Assembly (NCBI RefSeq): GCF_963665355.1
Contig: NZ_OY762229.1
Coordinates: 3,534,001 to 3,598,000 of the forward strand
DNA: 64,000 bases
Direction of reading: 5' to 3'
Source of the DNA: an uncultured Desulfobacter sp.
Lineage (GTDB): Bacteria; Desulfobacterota; Desulfobacteria; Desulfobacterales; Desulfobacteraceae
A program made the position numbers and the translations under genes. The notes under the pieces are model-generated. The model was not told where the DNA came from. It saw only the letters and a program-made list of their open reading frames with translations, and made no database searches. This document shows positions 8,231 to 16,491 of this stretch, in pieces. Position 1 is the first letter of the stretch. Each line of letters begins with the position of its first letter.

Positions 8231-9128
8231 AAAAGAATGCCAAGGCATCATTGATCAAAATATCGACCTTGGGAAACCAGTGGGGTGCCGTCTCAATCCA
8301 GACATTCAACAGTTTTCTTGCATCAGGGGCAAAATATCCATACTTAATATTCCCCGGAGATGTGTTGTTGTTTAAAAAATCAGCATAATAGCTGTTAATG
8401 ATGCCATCTGCCGTATTTACGATAATGCTCTCATTGAAGCAAGTCGCACCAGGTTGGATGTTATGATGGGAAAAGATCGTATTGGCCAGGTGCGTCGGCA
8501 TTTCCCATTTCTTTACAATAAAATATCCGATTTCGGGATGACAGGCCGGTAGTACAGTTTTTTCTGCGTCCAAATAAGATAGGCCTTCCTGACGGGCATG
8601 TTCGATCACCTGGATGAAATCATCGGGGAAATAGTGAGCCAGCAGCAGCTTGCCCATGTCATGAAGTAATCCGCAGACAAAGCATTTTTCAGGATCTCCG
8701 ATCATGGCTTCCCCTGCCAGATATCTGCTCAGGACAGCAACGCCGATGGAGTGCCGCCAAAAAGAAGTTGCTTTGAAATGATCATTTGATTTCTGTTTAA
8801 GCAGATGGTCAAGAAGGTTAAGGGTTGAAAGCGACAGCACAATGTTTCGTATGGCGTCAAACCCTAAAATGATGGCGGCTTCATTGGTGGTTGAAATTTT
8901 TTCCCTTAATCCGAAAAAAACGGAATTCACCAGTTGAAGCATTTTAAACACAATGGCCTGATCCTTTTCAATCACTCTGGATAAAGACTCATTTGTTGTG
9001 TTTGGATCATTGAGCATTTCATTTACTTTTGTTACAATTGTCGGCAAAGACGGCAAATCCCGAATCTTTCCAAATTGTTTTAGAAATACTGTTTTGATTT
9101 TCTTCAATGGGGGCGCCTCTATAAACAT
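8226..9128 (-). CDS. HDOD-domain protein
   Basis: A 300-residue protein with an HDOD domain over most of its length (about 20-215). Family features are the LPSLPTIVTKVNEMLNDP start, ILGFDAIRNIVLSL, and CGLLHDMGKLLLAHYFP with a partly kept HD-type motif. HDOD proteins are related to HD phosphohydrolases, usually lack full metal sites, and are common in regulatory clusters. Their biochemical activity is mostly unsettled. The gene is divergent from the GGDEF-EAL gene (135 bp apart), and a second HDOD gene lies at 33573-34493. The start at 9128 has no strong ribosome site. Confidence 0.9.
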   Translation of the reverse strand: MFIEAPPLKKIKTVFLKQFGKIRDLPSLPTIVTKVNEMLNDPNTTNESLSRVIEKDQAIVFKMLQLVNSVFFGLREKISTTNEAAIILGFDAIRNIVLSLSTLNLLDHLLKQKSNDHFKATSFWRHSIGVAVLSRYLAGEAMIGDPEKCFVCGLLHDMGKLLLAHYFPDDFIQVIEHARQEGLSYLDAEKTVLPACHPEIGYFIVKKWEMPTHLANTIFSHHNIQPGATCFNESIIVNTADGIINSYYADFLNNNTSPGNIKYGYFAPDARKLLNVWIETAPHWFPKVDILINDALAFFL

Positions 9129-9263
9129 GTTACGAATGGTTCAATTGAATTTGGCATAAAAATTATAGGGAAAATATGACATTAATTTTGAATTTTGTAA
9201 AGTATGCATCCATCGTCTTAAAAAGCCCCGTGGATATAAATTTTTGATACGGAAACCATTTCT

Positions 9264-11498
9264 ATGAAAGATATCCTTTTCGTCGATGATGACCCCAAAT
9301 GTCTGGCAAGTTTAAAACGAATACTACGCAAATATGCCGCCCAGTGGAGATTCCATATTGCCCAGAGCGTGGATGAGGGGCTTCACCTCATTGGGGACAA
9401 GGAAATAGACCTGGTGATCTGTGATATTCTGATGCCTGTAAAAAGCGGTTTTGAAATGCTTGAAACACTCCAGGCCGGAGAAAAGACAAAATCCATCCCT
9501 GTGGTCATGCTCACAGGGCTGGTGGACTCAAAATTGAAACTCAAAGCACTGGACATGGGGGCCGCAGACCTGCTCAACAAACCCATTGAAAAGGTGGAAC
9601 TGGTTACAAGAATTAGCAACTGCCTGAAAATGAAAGAATATCATGACCAAATTCTTGACCAGAACCTTTTGCTTGAAAAAAGGGTACAGGAGCGAACCCG
9701 GCATGCCATGATGGCCGCAGAGATCGGTTCGATTCTTGTCAAGGGAACAGATATCAATGCCATGGCAGGTAAATGCTGCAGTGCCATTATTCATTATCTT
9801 GATGCCGCATTTGCCCGAATTTGGGTTCTGGATGATGACGGCAGTCAGCTCAAACAGATCGCAAGTGAGGGCATGTTTGCCCATCCTGACGCAAGGCACA
9901 GCACGGATTGCCCTGCTATTTTAAAAGTTGAAAAAATGATCAAAGAAAAGAGCGCTGTGTTTTCCAATACAATTGAAAAAGATCCTGATATAGGGGATCA
10001 GGACTGGTTAAAAAAAGAAGAAATAACGGCCTTTACAGGGCATCCCCTGATTGTGGGCGAGCGGACCGTGGGTATTGTTGCCATGTTTTCCCGGCGGCCG
10101 TTTGACGCGACGGACCTGGATGCCATAGCCTCAATATCAGATAAAATTGCTTTGGGAATCGACCGGAAAAAGGCAGAGGAAAAAGCCAGGTTTTTTGCTT
10201 ACTATGATACCCTTACAGGGCTGCCCAACCGGCACTTTTTTTTAAAATCCCTGAAATCTGCGGTGGAATATGCAGGACGGTATGAAAAAAAATTTGCCGT
10301 GGTACTCATCGACCTTGATAACTTCAACCAGGTCAACGAAAGTATTGGCCTCAGCGCCGGCGATCAATGCCTGAAGGATATTTCAGACAGATTAACAAAC
10401 TGTCTGAGATCCAGTGACATACTGGCCCGGCTGACTTCAAAAGAGACTCCCCTGGCCCGCATGGGTGGAGATGAATTTATCATTCTTTTACAGAATACAA
10501 ATGATATTTTTGAAATCGGGCAGGCGTGCACAAGATTGCTGGATGAGTTTAAGCAGGCGGTTTATGTGGGGAAAAAAGAGATTTTCATTTCCGCAAGTAT
10601 CGGTGCGGCTGTATTCCCTGAGGACGGAATAAATCCCGGGGATTTATTAAAACATACTGAAACAGCACTTTATGATGCCAAAAAAAAAGGGAAAAGCGTT
10701 TTCTCCTTTTATTCCCAGGCCATGGACCAGGCTTCCATGAAACTGTTTGAGATGGGAAATGATTTGAGAAAAGCGGTGACATGCCAGCAGTTTCTGCTCT
10801 ATTTTCAACCCAAGATAAGCCTGTTGAGCAAAAAAATTATTGGGGCTGAAGCCTTGATTCGATGGGAAATAGTACCGGGACGATTTATTCCGCCTTCCGT
10901 TTTTATCCCGGTAGCCGAAAAAAACGGCATGATTGTCTCCATTGGAGAATGGGTGCTTGACACAGCGTGTAAGACCAGCCTGGCATTACACCGGGCAGGC
11001 TATCCGGATGTGCATATCGCAGTGAATGTGTCCGCACTGCAGCTTGATCAAAACGATCTTGCCGATAACGTGGCAGGCATTCTTGAACAGAACAAAATAG
11101 CCCCGGAAAGCATTGAGATTGAAATCACAGAAACCCTTGTCATGTCAAACCCTGAAAAAGCTGTTGAGAACCTTCAGCGATTAAAGCAAATGGGATTTGC
11201 CATTGCCCTGGATGATTTTGGAACCGGCTACTCGTCTCTGGCCTATCTTCAAAAATTGCCCATTGACTATGTAAAAATAGATATCTCTTTTATCAGGCAG
11301 ATCCTGGTTAGTCCCAACGATGCCGTAATGGTCAAAACCATCATTGACATGGCGCATAATCTAGGCCTGAAGGTCATTGCCGAAGGGGTTGAAGAGGACG
11401 GGCAGGCAAGGCTTCTGGAAGAACTTGGGTGTGATGTTGTCCAGGGGTTCCTTTTTGGCCGGCCCATGCCTGAAGAACAGTTTTTAAGGCTGTTTTAA
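9264..11498 (+). CDS. Receiver-GAF-GGDEF-EAL response regulator (c-di-GMP turnover)
   Basis: A 744-residue protein. The receiver is at about 3-120 (VDDDP acidic pair; Asp in VICDILMPVKSG; NKP lysine). A GAF domain follows at about 145-300. GGDEF is at about 310-475, with an intact MGGDEF motif and the usual YDTLTGLPNR start. EAL is at about 485-742, with GAEALIRW, NVSALQL, ETLVMS, DDFGTGYSSL and EGVE. Both catalytic domains keep their signature residues, so it could make and break c-di-GMP. In most such fusions one activity dominates, and the sequence cannot say which. It is the only rightward c-di-GMP enzyme in the island and is convergent with the HD-GYP gene. Confidence 0.93.
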   Translation: MKDILFVDDDPKCLASLKRILRKYAAQWRFHIAQSVDEGLHLIGDKEIDLVICDILMPVKSGFEMLETLQAGEKTKSIPVVMLTGLVDSKLKLKALDMGAADLLNKPIEKVELVTRISNCLKMKEYHDQILDQNLLLEKRVQERTRHAMMAAEIGSILVKGTDINAMAGKCCSAIIHYLDAAFARIWVLDDDGSQLKQIASEGMFAHPDARHSTDCPAILKVEKMIKEKSAVFSNTIEKDPDIGDQDWLKKEEITAFTGHPLIVGERTVGIVAMFSRRPFDATDLDAIASISDKIALGIDRKKAEEKARFFAYYDTLTGLPNRHFFLKSLKSAVEYAGRYEKKFAVVLIDLDNFNQVNESIGLSAGDQCLKDISDRLTNCLRSSDILARLTSKETPLARMGGDEFIILLQNTNDIFEIGQACTRLLDEFKQAVYVGKKEIFISASIGAAVFPEDGINPGDLLKHTETALYDAKKKGKSVFSFYSQAMDQASMKLFEMGNDLRKAVTCQQFLLYFQPKISLLSKKIIGAEALIRWEIVPGRFIPPSVFIPVAEKNGMIVSIGEWVLDTACKTSLALHRAGYPDVHIAVNVSALQLDQNDLADNVAGILEQNKIAPESIEIEITETLVMSNPEKAVENLQRLKQMGFAIALDDFGTGYSSLAYLQKLPIDYVKIDISFIRQILVSPNDAVMVKTIIDMAHNLGLKVIAEGVEEDGQARLLEELGCDVVQGFLFGRPMPEEQFLRLF

Positions 11499-11538
11499 AT
11501 AATGTCCCTGGGGTATGGTACTAATTGAAAATATCTGA

Positions 11539-12540
11539 TCACCCTTCAAAGCTGAAGTTTTTGGCCATGATCGTAAGACAGGCATCCACAACTTTAGGGT
11601 CGTAGAGCCTGCCCCTGTTTTTTCTGATTTCCGCCAAAGCCGTTTCCATGCCAAGTCCGGGCCGGTAGGGCCTGTGGGAAGACATGGCCTCAACCACATC
11701 CGCCACCGTCAATATCCGTGCTTCCGGCAGGATTTCGTCTCCTGAAAGTCCAAATGGATAGCCTGAACCGTCTATTTTTTCATGGTGCTGGTGAACGATG
11801 CGGGCCACAGGGGTGGCAAAATTAATGTTTTTGAGAATATCGTATCCCACCTGGGGATGGGTTTTTATCAAACTGAATTCAATTTCCGACAGCGTGCTGG
11901 GTTTTGACAGAATCTCAGCCGGAATGGCTATTTTGCCCAAGTCATGGATAATCCCGGCCATGCGGATACTGGTGACCTTTTTTTCCGGGAGCCCCATGGC
12001 CTGGGCAATGGCAACAGCCAGCTGTGCCACCCGTTTCTGGTGTCCGGCCGTATAGGGGTCCCTTGCATCCACGGTGGAGGACAGGCTGTTGATCACCCCA
12101 TCCACAATCTCATTCATCCGGACCAGGCTTTCTTTGAGTTCCGCGTTGGTCTGTCGTTCCTTGAGAACCCGCTTGAGCCGGATCTGGAACTCTTCGGTAC
12201 TGAAAGGTTTTTGAATAAAATCCTTGGCCCCTTTTGTAATGGCATGTTCGTAAGAGAGATCTTTAAAGTACCCGGTCATCATAATGACATCAGCAGAATA
12301 ACTTTCTCTTATCCGCTTTGTCAGCTCAATGCCGTCCATCATGGGCATGGCAATATCGGTAACAACCACATCCACTTCAGTGGATTCCATCACTTTGAGT
12401 GCCTCAACTCCGTTTGATGCCCCAAGGTAATGATATCCTTCCTGGAGAACCAGCCGACGGGCAAGCTTCAGGATATTTTTTTCATCATCCACCACAAGGA
12501 CACTTATTTGGCGGGTCGGGGGGTGTGAGCTTTCTGTCAT
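11539..12540 (-). CDS. Receiver-HD-GYP c-di-GMP phosphodiesterase response regulator
   Basis: 333 residues from the ATG at 12540, which has AGGAAGG upstream; the open frame extends further but into the preceding gene. The receiver is at about 10-130 (VVDDEKN; Asp in VVTDIAMPMMDG; Lys in IQKPF). The HD-GYP domain is at about 150-330. It has TAGHQKRVA, the metal-binding HDLGKIAIP, HQHHE and GSGYPFGL. HD-GYP enzymes hydrolyse c-di-GMP to pGpG or GMP. The start is 4 bp past the stop of the hybrid kinase upstream, so the two are translationally linked and this is the likely output of that kinase. Confidence 0.93.
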   Translation of the reverse strand: MTESSHPPTRQISVLVVDDEKNILKLARRLVLQEGYHYLGASNGVEALKVMESTEVDVVVTDIAMPMMDGIELTKRIRESYSADVIMMTGYFKDLSYEHAITKGAKDFIQKPFSTEEFQIRLKRVLKERQTNAELKESLVRMNEIVDGVINSLSSTVDARDPYTAGHQKRVAQLAVAIAQAMGLPEKKVTSIRMAGIIHDLGKIAIPAEILSKPSTLSEIEFSLIKTHPQVGYDILKNINFATPVARIVHQHHEKIDGSGYPFGLSGDEILPEARILTVADVVEAMSSHRPYRPGLGMETALAEIRKNRGRLYDPKVVDACLTIMAKNFSFEG

Positions 12541-12544
12541 GGCG

Positions 12545-15094
12545 TTACCTTCCTGTATTTTCATCAAAAACCATTTTGACAGTCCTGATGAGAACCTCTT
12601 CCTCGATGGGTTTTTGTACAAATGCCTTCCATATGTTTTTTGTTTCCGCATCCACCACAAGCCTGTTCTGATATCCGCTGCAAAGAATGGCCGGGAGATC
12701 AGGCCTGATTTCCAGTATCTTTTGTATCAGTTTATCTCCGGTCATTCCGGGCATTGTCAGATCCGTTATCACCAGATCAAACCTGTGGGGATTCTCTTTG
12801 AACAGCTCAAGGGCGTTACAGGGTGTCTCAGCGATGGTGACATGATAACCCGCCTTTTCAAGCATGCGTTGTTCCACTTTGGTGATGGGTGGTTCATCAT
12901 CTACGATAAGGATATTTTCGGAGCCGCAGCTTTTATATTCGGGTTCTTCCTCTAGCGGATGGGGGTCGCTGTCGTCTGCAACCGGTATGAAAATCGTAAA
13001 AATCGAGCCCTTGCCCAGCTCGGTTTGGACATGAATTGTACCCCCGATATCCTTGACAATTCCCTGAACCACGGCAAGGCCCATGCCCGTACCTTCACCA
13101 TGGTCCTTGGTGGTAAAATAGGGCTCAAACATCTTTCCCATCACCCCGGGGGGGATGCCGGTACCGGTATCGGATACTTCAAGCTTCACATAATTCCCCG
13201 GAACAAGGTTCTGTATGGATTCGGCCTCCGCCTGATCCAGGGATACATCGGTCAGGCTGATTCCCAGAACGCCTCCGTTTGCTTTCATGGCATGGGCTGA
13301 ATTGGTGCAAAGGTTCATCAGAACCTGGTGAATCTGGGTGGCGTTGGCAAATACAATACAGGTACTTTGAACCAATGTTTTGAGATCAATGGAGGAGGGG
13401 ATGGTGGATCGCATGAACTTGGAGACCTCTTTGACAATATAATCCAGATGGATGTAGGCGTATTCTTCGTCGGATTGTCTGGCAAAGGTTAAGATCTGCC
13501 GGACCAGTTCCTTGGCCCGCAGTCCGCAGCTCAGCACTTCTGTCAGATCCTCTTCCATCAGGGAGTCTTTTTCGGCATTTTTCAAAGCCAACTGGGAAAA
13601 CCCGATCAGGGCGGACAGGATATTGTTGAAATCATGGGCAATGCCCCCGGCCAGGGTGCCGATGGCCTCCATTTTATGGGCTTGGAGCAACTCTTTTTCA
13701 AGCACCGTGCGACGGGTGATATCTGTGAAGATATGAATGAATTTTGTAACGTTATCCTTGCCTTCAAAAACCGGCGTGATATTGCAGATAAAGGTTTTAC
13801 CCGATGTGTCCACGACCATTTCAGTGGATTGGAACTCTTTTTTTCCTGAACCTTTTTCCAATGGACAATTCATAACGGGCGCTTTTAATTCATGAAATAT
13901 TTCATGGCATTTTAATCCGAGCAACTGGGCCTTGGCAATTCCGGTCTGTTTAACTGCCGAGCGGTTTGCCGCGATAATCGTGTGCTGGTCATCGGTGACC
14001 ACAGCCATATGCCCCACGGCCTCAAAAATTTCCTCCCATTGTTTTTGTGTCTGCTGAACGGTTTGTTCGGCCGTTTTCCGCAGTTCTATTTCTGCCCTAA
14101 GCTCTCTGTTTTTTTCCATTAATTCCCGGGTCCGCTCCGCCACCCGTTTTTCCAGCTTTTCCTTGGTCTTTCGAAGATCATCCTCCAATGCCATACGCTG
14201 GGTAATGTCCCGTATTACCCCCACTGTGCCCAGATGAATTTTGTTTTTATTTTCTGCCTCGTTGGAGTAGAGCCCTGCACTGTTGATCTCCACAACAATG
14301 GATTCATCACTGATCTGCTCCAGGGAGGCCGTAAGATGCAAGGCGCCTTTTTTAGGCATCAGCCGTACTTCCAATCCTGTGGTTTTCCGATCCCTGGTTC
14401 TTCTTTCATCAAACATCTTGAGATGTTCCTTTTGGGATCCTGCATTGTATCTGTTCACCGCACTTTCCCTGGAGACCCGGGCCAGGTCTGCAGGGTTTAT
14501 CAAATATGAAAAGTGCCTGCCCAGCAATTCATCCGGTTCATATCCCAACCGCTTCACCGCATTATTTACAAAGCTGAAACAGCCGTCCGTATTGATCCGG
14601 TACACAATATCCGGAATCGTTTCCACCAGGCTTTTAAACCGGTTTTCAGACGCATTTAGCGCGTTAAGCTGTTTTTCAATATGTTTCTTTGATGCCGCAA
14701 GCGCTTTTCTTTGCCTGTCCAGTTCAAGGAAGATATTGACTTTACACAACAAAATTTTAGCGTCAAAGGGTTTGAGCAAAAAATCCACAGCACCGGCTTC
14801 GTACCCTTTGAATACATGGTAATCGCTTGAGTATACGGCGGAGACAAAGATAATGGGAATTCCTTTGGTTTTCTCTTCAAAACGCAGAAATTCAGCCAGT
14901 TCGTATCCGTTCATTTCAGGCATCTGGATGTCCAGAATAGCCAGGGCAAGCTCATGGTTCAGGCTGGCGATCAGGGCATCGTTGCCGGTCTGGGCCTCCA
15001 GGATTTCGGCATCAACGTCTTCAAGCACCTTTTTGAGGCTGAAGATGTTTTCCGGCTTATCGTCAACAATCAGGATTTTTTGTTTTGTTTTCAT
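12545..15094 (-). CDS. Hybrid histidine kinase: REC-PAS-PAS-HisKA-HATPase-REC
   Basis: About 849 residues from the ATG at 15094 (a TTG start at 15115, overlapping the stop of the CheB remnant, is also possible). An N-terminal receiver (VDDKPEN; Asp in ILDIQMPEMNG; LKPF) is followed by two PAS domains at about 155-290 and 350-460. The phosphoacceptor His487 lies in GGIAHDFNN. The ATPase domain has DTGTGIPP and GEGTGMGL. A C-terminal receiver ends the protein (VDDEPPI; Asp in ITDLTMPGMTG; QKP). It is soluble. It lies 4 bp before the HD-GYP regulator, which is its probable target. Two receivers flanking the core suggest input by phosphorelay as well as by PAS ligand. Confidence 0.92.
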   Translation of the reverse strand: MKTKQKILIVDDKPENIFSLKKVLEDVDAEILEAQTGNDALIASLNHELALAILDIQMPEMNGYELAEFLRFEEKTKGIPIIFVSAVYSSDYHVFKGYEAGAVDFLLKPFDAKILLCKVNIFLELDRQRKALAASKKHIEKQLNALNASENRFKSLVETIPDIVYRINTDGCFSFVNNAVKRLGYEPDELLGRHFSYLINPADLARVSRESAVNRYNAGSQKEHLKMFDERRTRDRKTTGLEVRLMPKKGALHLTASLEQISDESIVVEINSAGLYSNEAENKNKIHLGTVGVIRDITQRMALEDDLRKTKEKLEKRVAERTRELMEKNRELRAEIELRKTAEQTVQQTQKQWEEIFEAVGHMAVVTDDQHTIIAANRSAVKQTGIAKAQLLGLKCHEIFHELKAPVMNCPLEKGSGKKEFQSTEMVVDTSGKTFICNITPVFEGKDNVTKFIHIFTDITRRTVLEKELLQAHKMEAIGTLAGGIAHDFNNILSALIGFSQLALKNAEKDSLMEEDLTEVLSCGLRAKELVRQILTFARQSDEEYAYIHLDYIVKEVSKFMRSTIPSSIDLKTLVQSTCIVFANATQIHQVLMNLCTNSAHAMKANGGVLGISLTDVSLDQAEAESIQNLVPGNYVKLEVSDTGTGIPPGVMGKMFEPYFTTKDHGEGTGMGLAVVQGIVKDIGGTIHVQTELGKGSIFTIFIPVADDSDPHPLEEEPEYKSCGSENILIVDDEPPITKVEQRMLEKAGYHVTIAETPCNALELFKENPHRFDLVITDLTMPGMTGDKLIQKILEIRPDLPAILCSGYQNRLVVDAETKNIWKAFVQKPIEEEVLIRTVKMVFDENTGR

Positions 15095-15111
15095 ATCATC
15101 ATCCCAAAATT

Positions 15112-15455
15112 TCAAGCCAAAATTTTAAGCAGGGTCGTTGGTTTCAGTAACCGGTCCACATATCCCGTATCAAGGGCTGCCTGGGGCATGACCGGATATT
15201 CGGCTGTGTCGGGCGCCTGGACAACAGTAAGACCGCCGGCCCTCTTTATGGCGGCAATGCCGTTTTTAAAACCCTTCACAGAATTTTGGCGGGGTCGTTG
15301 GCCATGAGAATGCCAAATGTAATCTTCTCTTTTGCCCCGGCATGTGCAAGGTGTTCTGAAACGGTACAAAAAACCATACCAGCCACCAGTAGAAAAAGTA
15401 TCTGCGAACTGCCCGGATGAATACATTGTTTCCGGATAGGGATACATGTAACCAT
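15112..15455 (-). pseudogene. Chimeric remnant: signal peptide fused to CheB methylesterase C-terminus
   Basis: The ATG at 15455 (GGGGGT upstream) opens a frame with a hydrophobic signal segment (ILFLLVAGMVFCTV) and the start of a mature protein (KEKITFGILMANDPAKIL), which stops at 15276. In the next frame, from about 15290 to the stop at 15112, the sequence matches the last ~50 residues of CheB methylesterase (AAIKRAGGLTVVQAPDTAEY, PVMPQAALDTGYVDRLLKP). The receiver, most of the methylesterase domain and its catalytic Asp are missing. The two halves do not belong to one protein, so a deletion with a frame change probably joined them. No complete CheB, CheR, CheA or CheW gene is in the window. 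Confidence 0.7.
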
Positions 15456-15636
15456 CTTCAACCCCCTTTGATATAGTTTTACGTTTTGAGGTTATGTCGT
15501 TTGGATGGTCTGATATTTTTTGTTATTATTAATGATAAATCAGGATAGGCATAACACATTGGAAATGTCAAATTGTGGCTGGACAGTGCCAAAGCAAATA
15601 TGGTTCAGGACAATTATTGGGTAACGAGCCGGACCA

Positions 15637-16464
15637 TCAGGAAAAATTTTCCTTCAATATCTGCTTTATACTGTCTATGATTTTCAGGCACTCATCATGT
15701 AATGCCTGAACAGTGGTATGGGCACCTGTAACGTTTTGTGCCCCGCCCATTGATTCGAGCTGTTCTATGAGTGTGACAGCATTGGCAGCGGCCAGATATT
15801 TAAACATGCCCTTCAGACGATGTGCATTTTCGTTTAATCCATCATACTCCTCTTTTTCGATACAACGGGTGAGTTCCGCCATTTGAACCGGATAGGCGGC
15901 TTCGAAAGTCTGCAGGCATTTGTCCAGAAGCTGTTTTTTGCCCCCCATGATTTGTTTGAGTTCCTTAACGTTTATACAATCTTTTAAGTCAGAGCTTTTC
16001 AGGCCCGGAGCGTTTTCGGGTTTTTCATCAGCATCCCCGGGGGATATTGCATGGGGCGCCTTTTTCCGGACAAGATTCTGGACAGCTTGTTTTAACGCGT
16101 CCGGGTTCAGGGGTTTGATTAAAAAGTCATCCATGCCACTGCTAAGGTAAAGCTCTTTGTCCTCTTGTGCGGCATGGGCCGTCAAGGCAATGATCGGTGT
16201 GCGTGACATATGTTTGTCTTTTTCAATGGCTCTGATGGCCAAGGCGGCATCAATACCGTTCATCTCCGGCATCTGCCCATCCATCAGAATAAGGTCAAAG
16301 GGATGGGAACAAAACATCTGTACAGCCTCTTTGCCGTTCTGTGCAATCTGAACCCGGCCTAAATTCAATTTTTTAATCAGGCCTGCCACAACCACCTGGT
16401 TCATTTTGTCATCTTCGGCCAGTAAAATGGAAGATCCACCGGTAAACGCCTTTTTTTCATCCAT
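15637..16464 (-). CDS. Receiver-HPt phosphotransfer protein
   Basis: About 275 residues from the ATG at 16464, with AGGTGA six bases upstream (a GTG at 16473 is also in frame). The receiver is at about 10-130 (AEDDKMN; Asp in [17 protein letters not shown]). An HPt domain spans about 165-270 with the phosphorylatable His in [13 protein letters not shown]. It resembles the last two domains of the hybrid kinase at 34468-37014 almost block for block, including the GQMPEMxG and [10 protein letters not shown] segments. It therefore looks like a detached C-terminal half of such a kinase. It lies 27 bp after the giant kinase and can serve as a relay between hybrid kinases here and single receivers. 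Confidence 0.9.
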   Translation of the reverse strand: MDEKKAFTGGSSILLAEDDKMNQVVVAGLIKKLNLGRVQIAQNGKEAVQMFCSHPFDLILMDGQMPEMNGIDAALAIRAIEKDKHMSRTPIIALTAHAAQEDKELYLSSGMDDFLIKPLNPDALKQAVQNLVRKKAPHAISPGDADEKPENAPGLKSSDLKDCINVKELKQIMGGKKQLLDKCLQTFEAAYPVQMAELTRCIEKEEYDGLNENAHRLKGMFKYLAAANAVTLIEQLESMGGAQNVTGAHTTVQALHDECLKIIDSIKQILKENFS

Positions 16465-16491
16465 AAGTTTCACCTGATGATTTAATTCATA

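Noticed and set aside
12540-12660. N-terminal extension of the HD-GYP regulator to 12660
   Set aside because: It would overlap 116 bp of the kinase gene; AGGAAGG and ATG at 12540 fit better, and the receiver begins soon after.
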